From Mermis nigrescens (Eukaryota > Nematoda > Enoplea > Mermithida > Mermithidae): a stretch of DNA of 64,000 nucleotides. The stretch's first letter is position 1. Each line of letters opens with the position of its first letter. Shown piece by piece: positions 1 through 12,298 of this stretch. A model generated the notes under the pieces. The model ran no database searches. It was not told the DNA's origin and worked only from the letters and a program-made list of their open reading frames with translations. The DNA is taken from positions 4,321,391 to 4,385,390 of the forward strand of contig JAVLUZ010000273.1 in the NCBI GenBank assembly GCA_036768485.1. The letters run 5' to 3'. The translations under genes and the position numbers were made by a program.

Positions 1-1048
1 ATGCCTTTCGTGCCAAGCGAACACATATGAAGTTATGAAAGCGCCTACATGAATTTATGAATTCGAATCATATCAAAGGTAATGCATGACTGGTAAATAT
101 GTGACGCACAGATTTCTAAGCAATATTGATGCGATTGATTTTATGCAAATAAATAGTGGAATTTCGTTCAATTATGCATATTCATCATCCATCCGTCAAT
201 GTAAAAATGTATGTTTTACGCCATACCAATGAGGAAGTTGTATTTTTGAAAAACAACAAAGTGAGTCATATTTTTCATTGCCAAACGTAGTAGCGTAATT
301 GGTTCAAGTGTTTGGGTGAATGAAATATTTCTGTCTAAAAAAATAATAAGACGCCTAGTGCAAAAACTAATTTTCAGTGCTAGTAGAGGTATGTATCAGC
401 TGCAGAATGGTTTAAAGTAGCATACAGTAAGTTATTAAACAAACTAAAACTTCATGTGCCTATCAATTGCTAGAATGGCTAAAAGTGGTACCTACCTTCA
501 CATTATCTAGATTGCATTCACACATTCAAAATATTCATAAAAACGCCCTTGGATTGAGCGCCCAGTCTTACATGAATGCAAGCATCTTCTAGAAAATCTT
601 TATTTTCTGTGCATACAAGCACTGCTCACCTAAAATTTCGCCTTTCTTAAAGAGGTCGCCGCTTGATTTCCGCTTATGTGTAACTTCACCGATTCGGTCG
701 CGCTTATCATTTTGCTTCAAGGCAGCCAATCTACTAATTGGTGCAGCAGCCTTCTCTTTTGTAACGTTCGCCGTTTTGCACGCAGGAAGAAACAAATTAT
801 AAGAGCGTATTGAACAAACGAATCAACATGCGAATAATACAGCCAAATACTCAATGACTCGATCCTATTTTAACAGTATGCATTGATTTACATTTCCGTT
901 AAATTGTTAAATTTAGAAGAATATTTTATGTCAAGATATTTCAAAAAAATAGTGAGTATAAAAAGTGCATTGAAATCAATTTTAAGCGGTCTAGCGAGTA
1001 GCTACAAAAGTGGTTTCTAGGCAGGTTACTGGAATGTAATTTTGCATA
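1..1048. other. Unassigned AT-rich DNA
   Basis: I see no convincing exon, RNA gene or recognised repeat here. Open frames are short (68 codons at most) and lack splice or codon support. The first recognisable element starts directly afterwards at an A|TC junction. Confidence 0.5.
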
Positions 1049-2700
1049 TCATAGGTAGCGCGATAGCGCCTACCATATATACTTGGCCATCCTTTTTCTT
1101 ATATGTTTATCACAGCGAGTGCGAAATTTGTGTCCCCCCTCACAGCAACAACGGCACACATCTGGGAGGTGCGGTTTTTTTAAAAGGTAGATAATAAAAA
1201 AACTTAGATACCCTTTTTTTGTTTACACTCAATACGTGAGTGTGTAAAGTTTACACCAAAATTCAAATGATCGGCGGAGGACCAATTTTTTGAAAAAATG
1301 TTTTATCTGATTAGTAGTTTACGAATCTGGTTTTAAAATTTCTTTACACGCATTACTTGTTGCACAGGAGTGTAAATTAGACGGTTTTTTTACAGTTTTC
1401 ATGTGCATAAGCATATCTAACTCAGTTTTACATTCTATGCAGTCTGATTGGTTTCAAAAGGTAGACGGTTATAACATCTAGGGAGACTTCTTTATTTTTT
1501 TTAAGTAATGTTTGCAAATTTAGAGGCGGTTTATTGTAAAGAGTCTGGGACAAAAAAATTTTTTTCTTGCCATATTCTCCACATAGTAGACTCAGATTTT
1601 CTTATTACAGAGGTTTTTGACTCGTCTTTAATAAATAATTATTTTTTATTATCTTAAATGCACTATTCTTAAACTTCAGTAGAATGATTAATATTTTTCA
1701 ATATAGTATTATCTAGCTGAAATCTTGGATGCGAGCTGAGTTGATGCAACGACTGACGTATCCGTTCTCGCATGTGGATTTAAAAAAAGAATAATGGGTT
1801 CAAGTCTTCTGAATACTAACTTTTTCATGTTTTTAATTCTTTTGGCAAAACCATGCACTTCATTTGACTTATTCATCTATTTAGGTCCTGCAGATCACAC
1901 AGTATTTTGTTTTTGAATTTCGCCTCAGTTCTCGAATGGGAGTGTAAAGAGTGCGAGAATCTGGGGTGAAAAGACATATTTCGGTCGAGTTTTCGACTTG
2001 TTTATGTCTGCCAACAACTCTGGTTATGAGTTTGAAGAATTTTTTCTGACCGAAATGTACTACGAATCGAAGGGCTATCTTCTGTTTACCAGCAAACTTT
2101 TCTACAATAATACGCAGTTAGTACCAGGGGTTTAAACTTTACACACTAGTGGATGAGTAAAAAAACAGATTTTGTCCAAGATTTCTCTGCCAACTTTTTC
2201 GGTTATGAGTTAGGATGATTTGAATAAAATAAAAATAAAGTTACTTTAAAGAGCTACACGTCGAAGCAAGTCACGTTCGAAAAAACGTAATATTCAGTTG
2301 TTTATTGGGGTGTAAAGTTAATCTGAGGTGTAAAATGGGCGAAAAAGCAGGTTGTTTTCGTATTTTTGATTTTTAAATCGTATCAAATATTTTGCGGAAT
2401 ATAAGTTTGGCACATACAAACGTACTACAATCAAAGGGCTACAAACTGGCCCGGACCGAATTTATTTATACTCAATGAGCGTTAGGTTCAGATTTTTAAA
2501 GTTTACAATGTGGTGGACAGTGGAAAATACGTGTTTGTCCATTTTTTTGTTCGCCACCTTCTCTGTTCAGAAGTCGGGCGAGGTCGAATAGGATAAAAAT
2601 AATGTGCTTTCTAAGGGGTACGCGTCACAGTGAATTGCGTTTGTTTACATCAATATTTAGCTTTTTTCGGGAGGTGTAAAGTCAAAAAAATGGGGACTTA

Positions 2701-2965
2701 AGCCCGAAACATACTTCACGCGATTTGCGCCGCAAAGGGGTTTGCGGCCACAGTATACCCAAAAATGTGACGTCATGGCGCGAAACTGGCGCGGCGAAAT
2801 TCATCTGCCGCTTCGCGTCACCTAGGCATACTTCACGCGGCGCAGTCGCCGCGCGGCAAAAAAATGGCGCCAACTGGGCGACCCTTCGCCGCTTCGCTGC
2901 CGCTTCGCTCGATGTTGGCATACTCCGCGCGAATTGCCGCAATGATAGCGCGTGGATTTCTTTTC
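2701..2965. repeat. GC-rich left arm of the TTA-flanked element
   Basis: This arm is conspicuously GC-rich against an AT-rich background. It has CATACTTCACGCG at the terminus and again near 2828, mixed with GCGGCG/CGCCGC runs. The matching right arm lies at about 9715-10049. The open frames on both strands here come from base composition and are not treated as genes. Confidence 0.6.
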
Positions 2966-4589
2966 ATAATTGATTTTTTAAATCGGCGAAAGCTCATTTA
3001 AATTCATTTATGCATTTACAATGTAGGTTACCATGTTAGGGACACCATCACAGGTAGCGCGATAGCGCTACACTATAATATACTTGGCCATCCTTTTTTC
3101 TTATATGTTTTTCACAGCGAGTGCGAAATTTGTGTCCCCCCTCTACAGCTATAACGGCACACATCTGAGAGGGTGCGGTTTTTTTTAAAAGGTAGATAAT
3201 AAAAAAACTTAGTGCCCCCATTTTTTTCTTGTTTACACTCAATACCGAGCGCGTCGTGAGTGTGTAAAGTTTACACCAAAAATTCAAATGATTTGCGGAG
3301 GACCAATTTTTTTAAAAAATGTTTTCCCTGATTAGTAGGTTACGAATCTGCTCTTAAAATTTCTTTACACTCATTGGTTGTTGCACAGTAGTGTAAATTC
3401 GACGGTTTTTTACAGTTTTCATGTGGCCAAGCATATCTAACTCAGTTTTACATTCTATGCAGTCTGATTGGTTTCAAAATGTAGACGGTTAAAAAAATCT
3501 AGGGGAGACTTTTTTTAATTTTTTTTTAAAAAGTAATATTCTCGAATTTAGAGGCGGTTTATTGTAAAGAGTCTGGGACAAAAAATTTTTTCTCTGCCAT
3601 ATTCTCCACTTGGTAGACAAAACGTGGTAACTACCCATAAAATGTGCCTCGTCTTAAGCGCTACACGTCAAAATTTATTTTGTTTCTTTACAATCAATAT
3701 TGCGTTATTAGTGCAAGTGTAAACTTTACACTGAAAAAATTTTTTCCGCCCATAGCGTGGTGGATGATGAATTTAAAAAAAAAATGTTTCCCCTGATTAG
3801 TAGGTTACGAATCTGGTCTTAAAATTTCTTCACACTCATTGGTTGTTGCACAGGAGTGTAAATTGGACGGTTTTTTATTGTTTTCATGTGCAAGAGCATA
3901 TATAACTCAATTTTACATTCTATGCAGTTTGATTGGTTTCAAAAGGCAGACGGTTGTAAAATCTAGGAGAAACTTTTTTTATTTTTTCTTAAAAAGTAAT
4001 ATTTTCGAATTTAGAGGCGGTTTATTGTAAAGAGTCTGAGACGAAAAATATTTTTCCCTGCCATATTCTCTACTTAGTAGAAAGAACGTGGTAACTACCT
4101 TTAAAATCTGCCTCGTCTTAAGCGCTACACGTCAAAATTTATTTTGTTTCTTTACAATCAATATTGCGTTATTAGTGCAGGTGTAAACTTTACACTAAAA
4201 AAATTTTTTTCGCCCAGAGCGTCGTGAATGATGAATTTTTTAGAAATGTTCTCTGTGAGGTCAGAATAACGAATCTGACCTTCAAACTTTTCTACAATCA
4301 ATACACAATACCAGGTTTTAAACTTTACACTCTAGTGAATGAGTAAAAAACAGATTTTGTCCAAGATTTCCCTACCAACTTTTTCGATTATGAGTTAAGA
4401 TAAATTAAATAAATAAAAATAAAGTAACTTTTAAGGGCTACACGTCGAAGCAAACCGCGTTCAAAGAAAAACGTAATATTAAGCTGTTTATGGGGGTGTA
4501 AAGTTCGAAATCTGAGGTGTAAAATGGGCGAAAAAAACAGGTTTTTTCGTATTTAATTGGTAAATCATATGCAATATTTTGCGATACAT

Positions 4590-4965
4590 AAGTTTGGCAC
4601 ATACAAACGTACTACAATCAAAGGGCTACAAACTGGCCCAAACCGAATTTAGTTACACTCAATGGGGCGTTCGGTTCAGATTTTTTAAGTTTACAATGTG
4701 GTGGACAGTGAAAAATACGTGTTTGTCCATATTTTTGTTCGCCACCCCTTAAAAGTATTTCATTTTTTATCCTATCCGACCTCCCCCGACTTCTGAACAG
4801 AGAAAATGGCGAACAAAAATATGGACAAACACGTATTTTTCATTGTCCACCACATTGTAAACTTTAAAAATCTGAACCTAACGCCCTATTAAGTGTAAAT
4901 AAATTCGGTTTGGGCCAGCTCGTAGCCCTTTGATTGTAGTACGTTTGTATGTGCTGAACTTATGT
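4590..4965. repeat. Hairpin-forming inverted repeat within composite C2
   Basis: The arm at about 4590-4747 (from AGTTTGGCACATACAAACG to TTTGTTCGCCA) is repeated in inverted orientation at about 4804-4965, with a spacer of roughly 55 bp. The other composite copies carry this segment once, so C2 contains a local inverted duplication that could fold into a hairpin about 160 bp long. Confidence 0.7.
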
Positions 4966-5464
4966 TTGTAAACTTGACACTGAAAAAATTTTTTGGGAAA
5001 AAAAATCGGTTGGGTTTTTTTTTGAAACAGATGAAGAAAAAACCGATTGATTGCCCCAGATGTACATTCTTGTGCTTAATTTCCATACGCACATACACGA
5101 CCGTTAAGCGCAACGCTTGAGCGAGTCGCCCGGGACCACCTTCCCCTAAAAATTATCATATTTTTCATTCCTTTCCCACACATATTTTCAATCAAAATCC
5201 GGGATAGGAAAATGGGCACTCGGGCTTAATGCGACTTGAGTACGAATTGGTATGTGTGTTATCATATCTTACGTGTGTTAAAAGATCATATGTGTGTGTC
5301 TCATATTTGTGCCTGTCTCGTTTGTACATACGTTTACCGTAAGCTTTTGCCCATTGGCCTATTGTCGTATCCAGAGATCCTTTTCATATCTCTTAGTTCG
5401 TGTTGTTACGCCTCTTTTTCCGCGTCAGTTAAAACTGCGTGCGAGCGCAGTTTTTGACCGTGTG

Positions 5465-7131
5465 CGGAAAATTGCTCGCCAACAATTGCTCGAGAACAAT
5501 TGCTCGCCAACAATTGATCGCCCAGCAATTGCTCGCCCAGCAATTGCTCGCCCGGCAATTGCTCGCCCAGCAATTGCTCGCCCAGCAATTGCTCGCCCAG
5601 CAATTGCTCGCCCAGCAATTGCTCGCCCAGCAATTGCTCGCCCAGCAATTGCTCGCCCAGCAATTGCTCGCCCAGCAATCTGCTCGCCCAGCAATTGCTC
5701 GCCCAGCAATTGCTCGCTCAGCAATTGCTCGCCCAGCAATTGCTCGTCCAGCAATTGCTCGCCCAGCAATTGCTCGCCCAACAATTGCTCGCTCAGCAAT
5801 TGCTCGCCAACTATTGTTCGCCAACAATTGCTCGCCTAGCAATTGCTCGCCAAATGATTGCTCGACGAACAATTGCTCGCTTAACAATTGCTCGCCAATC
5901 ACCAACAATTGCTAGCCGAACGATTACTTGCTGAGCGATTGCTCGCCAGTGAATTGATCACATGGAAATCGCTCCCTAAGCATTGTTGCTTCTCATTTCT
6001 TCGAATCAGCAATTGTCATTCTATATTGGAATCATATACGCTATAAAGATGGAACTGCGTTCCTTCCAAAACTCGACCGTTCCCGGATCTTGTAATGATC
6101 CGGTCTGAACAAAATATGTGTAATTAAGTACAATTTAGTTCTGCTGTGATCGGGAAAATTTCCGACTTGAATTACGTTGCTTCAATGATCAGCTTGTAAA
6201 TGATCGAACGAATTAAAAAAACTTAAAAATGCATTTCTCGACTAATCACAGGTGATTGGCGAGCAATCGCCTGGCGGCGGCGAGCACCTGTCGACTTTAT
6301 TGAGTGCATTAAAACTGAAAATTAAGATTGAACGAATTAAAAATCATTTTAGTACACTAAAAATGAATACTTTCAAACTGAAACTACTGCTTCTTCTCTC
6401 TTTCCTACCAAAAACGAAACAATCTGTACATAGATAAATGTATGAGCGCAAATGTATGCAACATCACAGCAGAACTGAATTGTACTTAATTATACCATTT
6501 TGTTCAGACCAGATGATTACAAGATCCGGGGCGGTCGATTTTTGGAGTTAACACACCTTCCATTTTTATAGCGTGATTTCAGATATAGAATGACAATCGC
6601 TGATTCAAATAAATGAGAAGCAACAATGCCCAGGGAGCGGTTCCCATGTGATCAATTCACTGGCGAGCAATTGCTCAGCAAGTAATCGTATGGCTACAAT
6701 TGCTGGTGATTGGCGAGCAATTGTTTGGCGAGCAATTGCTGGGCGAGCAATTGCTGAGCGAGCAATTGCTTGGGCGAGCGATTGCTAGGCGAGCGATTGC
6801 TGGGCAAGCGATTTCTGGGCGAGCAATTGCTGGGCGAGCAATTGCTGGGCGAGCAATTGCTGGGCGAGCAATTGCTGGGCGAGCAATTGCTGGGCGAGCA
6901 ATTGCTGGGCGAGCAATTGCTGGGCGAGCAATTGCTGGGCGAGCAATTGCTGGGCGAGCAATTGCTGGGCGAGCAATTGCTGGGCGAGCAATTGCTGGGC
7001 GAGCAATTGCTGGGCGAGCAATTGCTGGGCGAGCAATCGCTGGGCGAGCAATTGCTGGGCGAGCAATTACTAGGCGAGCAATTGTTGGCGAGCAATTGTT
7101 CTCGAGCAATTGTTGGCGAGCAATTTTTCGG
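5465..7131. mobile_element. Foldback-type element 1 with 15-bp tandem-repeat arms
   Basis: Left arm 5465-6152 and right arm 6462-7131 are inverted copies of each other. The outer part of each arm is a tandem array of the 15-bp unit GCTCGCCCAGCAATT (about 5476-5930; complement at about 6700-7110). The inner part is non-repetitive arm sequence (for example AGTTCTGCTGTGAT at 6139-6152 and its complement at 6462-6475). A loop of about 310 bp separates the arms. This matches Drosophila Foldback elements, whose long inverted repeats are built from short tandem repeats. No transposase is visible and no clear target duplication was found. Because 15 is a multiple of 3, all frames stay open across the array; these frames are not genes. 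Confidence 0.75.
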
Positions 7132-7911
7132 TAATCGTTTTTGACGGCACTTTAAGATTTTACATTTTACAATTAGTTTTTGAGCCTGAGAGCCTCTCCG
7201 CCAGCTTCCGCGCTGAGCGTGTTTTTTTTCTTTCGTCGCCGTACGTGCGCAGACTCAGTACGTGCCTTTTTATCTGCTTGGCTGGAGAACTCGTCTGCTA
7301 GTTTTCCAGCGTAGTGTGCACGCTTCTTTTCGCCGTACGCTTTGTTTTTAATCATCCGTGTTTCTGCCAATTGGCATCAGTTGTATGCCTTTGGCAGGGC
7401 TTTGTGCTCTTGTTTAATTACATTGTTTGATTTTATCCGATTAGCGTAACACGACGGTCGGCAGCATGTATCCTCCATGCTGTCGCTTTTTAATTGCTTC
7501 ATAATTTTTCTGTCCAAAAAATATTGTAAAAATTAATTATTTAATTAACGATGCTGGGCTCGGTTGAATTTCCGTGCTGTTGAATTATGTCCTTGTGCTA
7601 CACTACACTTAGGAACCCTTAATATTTTCAAGCACCGGAATTCGGTCCAAAACAAGTTAAATAATAATCTTTTTGAGCTCTCGATTAGGTTTCCGGGGAA
7701 GTTACTTTAATTAGGTACTTAATCTCAAAGGGGTTAAGTAAGTAAGTTTCACTATGTGCGTGCGTAGAGGGCTGGGCTACCTTAAATAGGCCGGGCCGCT
7801 TACCCCGAATCGCCGGCTGGTGATCGACCTCCTAAAAAGGGCGAGAACTCCCATGTGAGCGCATAAGCTTGAGATTCGGGTTAAGTAAGCGAAGTGAACG
7901 TAGCTTGAGTC
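7132..7911. other. Unassigned DNA between Foldback 1 and the resumed composite C2
   Basis: This is a mixed-composition stretch with no convincing exon. It belongs to whatever inserted between about 4980 and 7912 in composite C2. The boundaries of that insertion are not resolved. Confidence 0.4.
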
Positions 7912-8454
7912 TACGTTTACACATCTGATATTTATTTGTCCTTGAGCCATTGTGAAGACTTAATTTTTTCATAAATGTTGATCGTAATATCAGAATTACG
8001 AATCCGACTGAAATTTTCTTTAAACTCTGTGGTTGTGTAAAGTTTACACTGCATATTAACTCTTGTTCTAGAGCCTTGCGGAAGCTTAATTTTTTTCAAA
8101 ATATTCTACGTAAAATCAAAATTGAGAATCTGACTGTTAGTTTTCTGTACACCTAGTAGTTGTGTGAAGTTTGCACTAATCATTTGTTGTTAAAATGTAG
8201 TTTATACTACAAATTTATTTTACTTCCAAATCTGAGCGTTAGTGTTCCTTACACTTGATATTTGCGTAAAGTTAATGCTGAAAAACTTTGATCTGTTAAA
8301 ATAATGTAAGGTTGTCTTATTTAAAAAGGATAATGCTGATGTTAAAAACAATATTGTTTTCCGTGTTCTTGGACTGTTGTCATTATTGTGGCATGTTACT
8401 GTATGTGTTTACTGACTGATGTATACTCAAATCATACTAATTATAAGTAGGGTA

Positions 8455-9208
8455 CTAGCAAAGAAAAATGCTCCGATGGAACAAAAAAGATGAATATACT
8501 TGGAATGTGGATTATTAAGGATGTAAAAGGAGGGGACTAGGAAAAATCTACCTAAAGTCGCGAAATCTGCTGAAAATCATACTTTCTCTAAGCAACAGAA
8601 AAAATCGAAGTATATTCTGCGGCCTCTGAAAAAGCGTCTTTTTAATTAATGTTCAAAGTTTCAGATAAGCGTGTATAAACGAAATCTGTAATGTTTATTT
8701 TTTAAAATTGCTGGCAAGTAGCAACGCTGACTAGCTTCGTATACTGATCGATAGAAAACTAAGTGGTTTGGAATTTAAAGTTGTTTTATTTTGTTTTGAG
8801 CATTAAAGCAAGCAAAGCAGGGGCCGATTGATTAGTGCACACAATCCTTAAGGGCATACTAGTGTACCTACATTTAGTCTGTTTCAAGTCAACTTGGGTG
8901 TTTCCTACTGTTTTAAACCATTCATTCAATTGGCTTGAAAGACTGTTAGCTTACTCAACATAATTTCCCATAGCTACTGCGTAGCTAATGTGCTGCTTTT
9001 TCAATCATTTCATGGTTAAATATTTATTTTAATCTGTTGGCCGCAGAATATACTTCGATTTTTTCTGTTGCTTAGAGAAAGTATGATTTTCAGCAGATTT
9101 TGCAACTTTAGGTAGATTTTTCCTAGTCCCCTCCTTTTACATCCTCAATAATCCACATTCCAAGTATATTCATCTTTTTTGTTCCATCGGAGCATTTTTC
9201 TTTGCTAG
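8455..9208. repeat. Inverted-repeat terminal unit of C2
   Basis: Both ends carry CTAGCAAAGAAAAATGCTCC or its complement. Inverted similarity continues for about 170 bp inward on each side, through the segments ending in GCGGCC (left) and starting GGCCGCAGAATATACTTCG (right). This unit terminates every recognisable full composite copy in the window. Confidence 0.7.
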
Positions 9209-10729
9209 TGTACATATGTATGCATGTACCACTGATGTCGACTGGTTAGCAGAATCACACGATATGGAGGAGGAAGTTTGTTTTACACTTGCTTGCTATC
9301 TGCTTAGTGCAGGAAAATTCTGCACCCCATTGATCAGTGTTGTATCGAAATCCATGATCCTAAGCAAAAAATGCGTACAGCAAAAATGAAATTACACAAC
9401 CGAGTGGTCAGAAGTATTCAGGATTCATGCACCTTTTTCTATACAAGAAACGACAAAACTTCCAGAATCAATGACTGAACGTCTTGCATCCTGCATGAAT
9501 TTTTAACACTATTTATCCAAAAGACAGGTATGTACGCAATAATTAAAAGCTACACAACAAATTGGAGAAAGTCCGATCAAAAACGTACAAAGCCAGTACT
9601 GCCACATACGTACTTCTATGACATTTCAAAATCGACGAAGATCGTTTGCGCTCACGTAGATACGTACTTCATGATAGATTCAGAGCAGATCGATACCGGC
9701 GCACCTCATTAGCATTCGCGAGGAAAGTCCAAACGTTTGGACTTCTGCGGCGCGGCGAAAAAATTCGAAAAAATGCTAAAAATAGACATTATTTGCTTCT
9801 CGCCGCGCGGTGAAGTATGCCATGAAAAGCGGCAAAAAAATTGGACTTTAGCGAATTAGGTTGCGGCGCGGCGGCCGCTTGAAGTATGCCTTGGGCCGCT
9901 TGAAGTATGCCTTGAAATGCGGCGCGGCAAACTTCGCGCCTCGCCGCGCGGTGCCAGGAAGTATGCCTTGGGTCAGCGCGAATTCGGCGCTGCGACCGCT
10001 GCGGCGAATTTGCGCCGTTCGCCGCGCCGCGTGAAGTATGTTTCGGGCTTTAAACGTCTTTCTGTCTTGTTTTTTTCTGCCAAGTTCTGGGTTATGAGCC
10101 TGGACATAATCTCAAGTCTAAAAATGAACCAGAAAAAAATGTGATACGCTAGTTTGTTTGCACTCAACAGTAGTGTAAAGTGGTTTACATCTGATATTTA
10201 TTTGTCCTCGGGCCATTGTGGAGACTTAATTTTTTAATAAATGTTGATCGCAATATCAGAGTAATATCAGAATTACGAATCCGACTGAAATTTTATTTAC
10301 ACTCTGTGGTTGTGTAAAGTTTACACTGCATATTAACTTTAGTTCTAGAGCCTTACGGAAGCTTAATTTTTTTCAAAATGTCCTACGTAAAATCAGAATT
10401 GGGAATCTGACTGTTAGTTTTCTCTACACCTGGTAGTTGTGTAATGTTTGCACTATTCATTTGTTATTAATATGTAGTTTATACTACAAATTTATTTTAT
10501 TTCCAAATCTGAGCGTTAGTGTTCTTTACACTCGATATTTGCGTAAAGTTTATGCTGGAAAACTTTGATCTGTTTAAATAATGTAAGGTTGTCTTGTTTA
10601 AAAAGGATAATGCTGATGTTAAGAACAATTTTGTTTTCCGCGTTCTTGGACTGCTGTCATAATTGTGGCATGTTACTGTATGTGTTTACTGACTGATGTA
10701 CTCAAATCATGCTAATTAAAAGTAGGGTA

Positions 10730-11526
10730 CTAGCAAAGAAAAATGCTCCGTTGGAACAAAAAAGATGAATATACTTGGAATTGTGGATTGTTAAGGGTGT
10801 AAAAGGAGGAGACTAGGAAAAAGCTTCCAAAAAGTCGCAAAATCAGATAAAAATCACACTTTCTCTAAGCAACGCAAAAAATCGAAGTATATTCTGCGGC
10901 CAACACATTAAAATAAATATTTAACCATAAAAATGATTGTAAAAAGCAGCTCGTTAGCTATGCAGTAGCTATGGGAAATGATATTGAGTAACAGTCTTTC
11001 TAAGCCAATTGAATGAAATAGCAAACATCGATGCATCCAAAACAATTGAAGAAATTGTTGGTTTAAAACAGTAGGAAACGCGTGAGTTGACTTGAAACAA
11101 ACTAAATGTAGGTACACTAGCATGCCCGTAACGATTGTGTGCACTGATCAATCGGCCCCTGCTTTGCTTGCTATAGTGCTCATAACAAAATAAAACATCT
11201 TTAAATACAATACGACTTAATTTTCTATCAACCAGGATACGAACCTAGTCAGCGTTGCTACTTGCCAGCAATTTAAAAAAGTAAACATTATAGATTTCGT
11301 TTATACACTCCTATCTGAAACTTTGAAAATTATTTTTAAAAAGACACTTTTCAGAGGCCGCAGAATATTCTTCGATTCTTCGTGTTGCTTAGAGAAAGTG
11401 TGATTTTTATCAGATTTTGCGACTTTAGGTAGCTTTTTGCTAGTCCGTTCCTTTTACATCCTTAACAATCCACAATTCCAAATATATTCATCTTTTTTGT
11501 TCCATCGGAGCATTTTTCTTTGCTAG
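10730..11526. repeat. Inverted-repeat terminal unit of C1
   Basis: This is the same CTAGCAAAG... unit as at 8455-9208, preceded by the conserved junction GCTAATTAAAAGTAGGGTA. The inverted arms are at about 10730-10900 and 11355-11526. The interior of about 450 bp has no coding potential. Confidence 0.7.
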
Positions 11527-12040
11527 TTATTAAATGTTTATATGCGTATAAATTTATAGGCTCAGTATAGTGATTTCTGCTTCAGTTTAAACCGCTTTTA
11601 TAATCGATTTACAGTCGACTAAAGAATTTTTATCCATGCACAAGCTTTCGTGAAACGGACTGCCTACTTGTAAACATGAACAAACAATAAGAATGACGAG
11701 AGGTGTTTTACGGTTACGATCATAACGATTTATATACATAAATAAATGCTGTAGTCTGTTTCAAAATTCTTTGAACTTTTTACAGTAAGGTGATTACAAA
11801 GCACTAAAAATGCAGGCAATCAACTTGAGGCATGCCTTTGTATCGTAGCCACCTCTCACCAAATGGCTGGCTAGTCGTCGCCTTGCTTTTGACTCCAAAT
11901 AATTTTATTATGGCACACTGGCTATAGTCTATCTATCAAAAGACGGCAAAAATACCGCTACTTTAAGCATAATGGACGGATTTTTCGGACAATTTTTACA
12001 AAATTGGGGAAATTTGGAAATTGCCCGAAACGGGGTTGGG

Positions 12041-12298
12041 GTCATAGGTGGGCGGCACCAAAGTTCTGGGGGTGCAAGATTTTTTAAAGGTCAAAAAATG
12101 GCCTTAAAAGTAGGGGTATGGCGAAAAACACCATTTTTCATCGTTTCTCATCGAGCACTATCCATTGGCATCAAAAAATTGCGGAAAAAACGGAAAAATT
12201 TTCAAATATTGAAATCTGAGGGGGTATTTTGATTTCTGGGGGTATTTTGGTTTCTGGGGGGTGCATACCCCAAGTCCTCCCCACGCCCAGTTATGGTG
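12041..12298 (+). mobile_element. MITE copy, GGGCGGCACCAAA family
   Basis: It starts CATAGGTGGGCGGCACCAAA and ends near CACGCCCAGTTATGG. Related copies lie at 15161-15397, 20869-21113, 40193-40400, 54571-54835 and 55805-55997. All share an AT-rich core containing GAGCACTATCCATTGGCAT and terminal GGGG/CCCC runs. The 20869 copy has an 8-bp target duplication, suggesting a hAT-type MITE. No target duplication was resolved for this copy. Confidence 0.5.

Larger units (their letters stand above)
3048..9208 (+). mobile_element. Helitron-like composite C2, interrupted
   Basis: It starts at A|TCACAGGTAGCGCG (3048) and ends at CTAG|T (9205-9208), with the 3' hairpin at 9180-9194. It lies inside the TTA-flanked element, so it inserted after that element. 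Its middle is interrupted between about 4980 and 7912 by DNA that includes Foldback element 1. After 7912 the composite resumes with the same sequence as 10187 onward in C1. A terminal inverted unit occupies 8455-9208. Confidence 0.55.
2701..10049. mobile_element. PIF/Harbinger-like element, TSD TTA, heavily nested
   Basis: The ends are a perfect 22-bp inverted repeat beginning AGCCCGAAACATACTTCACG (2701 onward, and its complement ending at 10049). They are flanked by TTA at 2698-2700 and 10050-10052. A 3-bp TTA duplication is typical of PIF/Harbinger transposons. Both arms (2701-2965 and about 9715-10049) are GC-rich and carry repeated subterminal copies of GAAGTATGCC or its complement, as transposase-binding repeats often do. 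No transposase frame is visible. The middle is filled by the later composite C2. Superfamily assignment rests on the TSD and arms only. Confidence 0.55.
1049..11526 (+). mobile_element. Helitron-like composite C1, interrupted
   Basis: The 5' end is A|TCATAGGTAGCGCG and the 3' end is TTTGCTAG|T. A small hairpin (TGTTCC-ATC-GGAGCA, 11498-11512) lies 10 nt before the terminal CTAG (11523-11526). Helitrons are known to begin with TC, end with CTRR after a hairpin, and insert between A and T without target duplication, so the ends fit. The copy is split at 2700/10050 by a TTA-flanked element. The sequence on both sides of that split (GTCAAAAA..., then ...CGTCTTTCTGTCTTG) is contiguous in the copies near 29.4 kb and 45.0 kb. 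Net length without the insertion is about 3.1 kb. No Rep/helicase frame exists, so it is non-autonomous. The alternative is an unusual TIR element. Confidence 0.6.

Noticed and set aside
2682..2973. Overlapping frames on both strands in GC-rich DNA
   Set aside because: They lie in the arm of the TTA-flanked element; openness reflects base composition.
5294..5934. Long open frames on both strands with repeated pentapeptides
   Set aside because: The 15-bp tandem unit is a multiple of three and lacks stops, so every frame is open; these are satellite artefacts, not genes. The same holds for 6675-7144.
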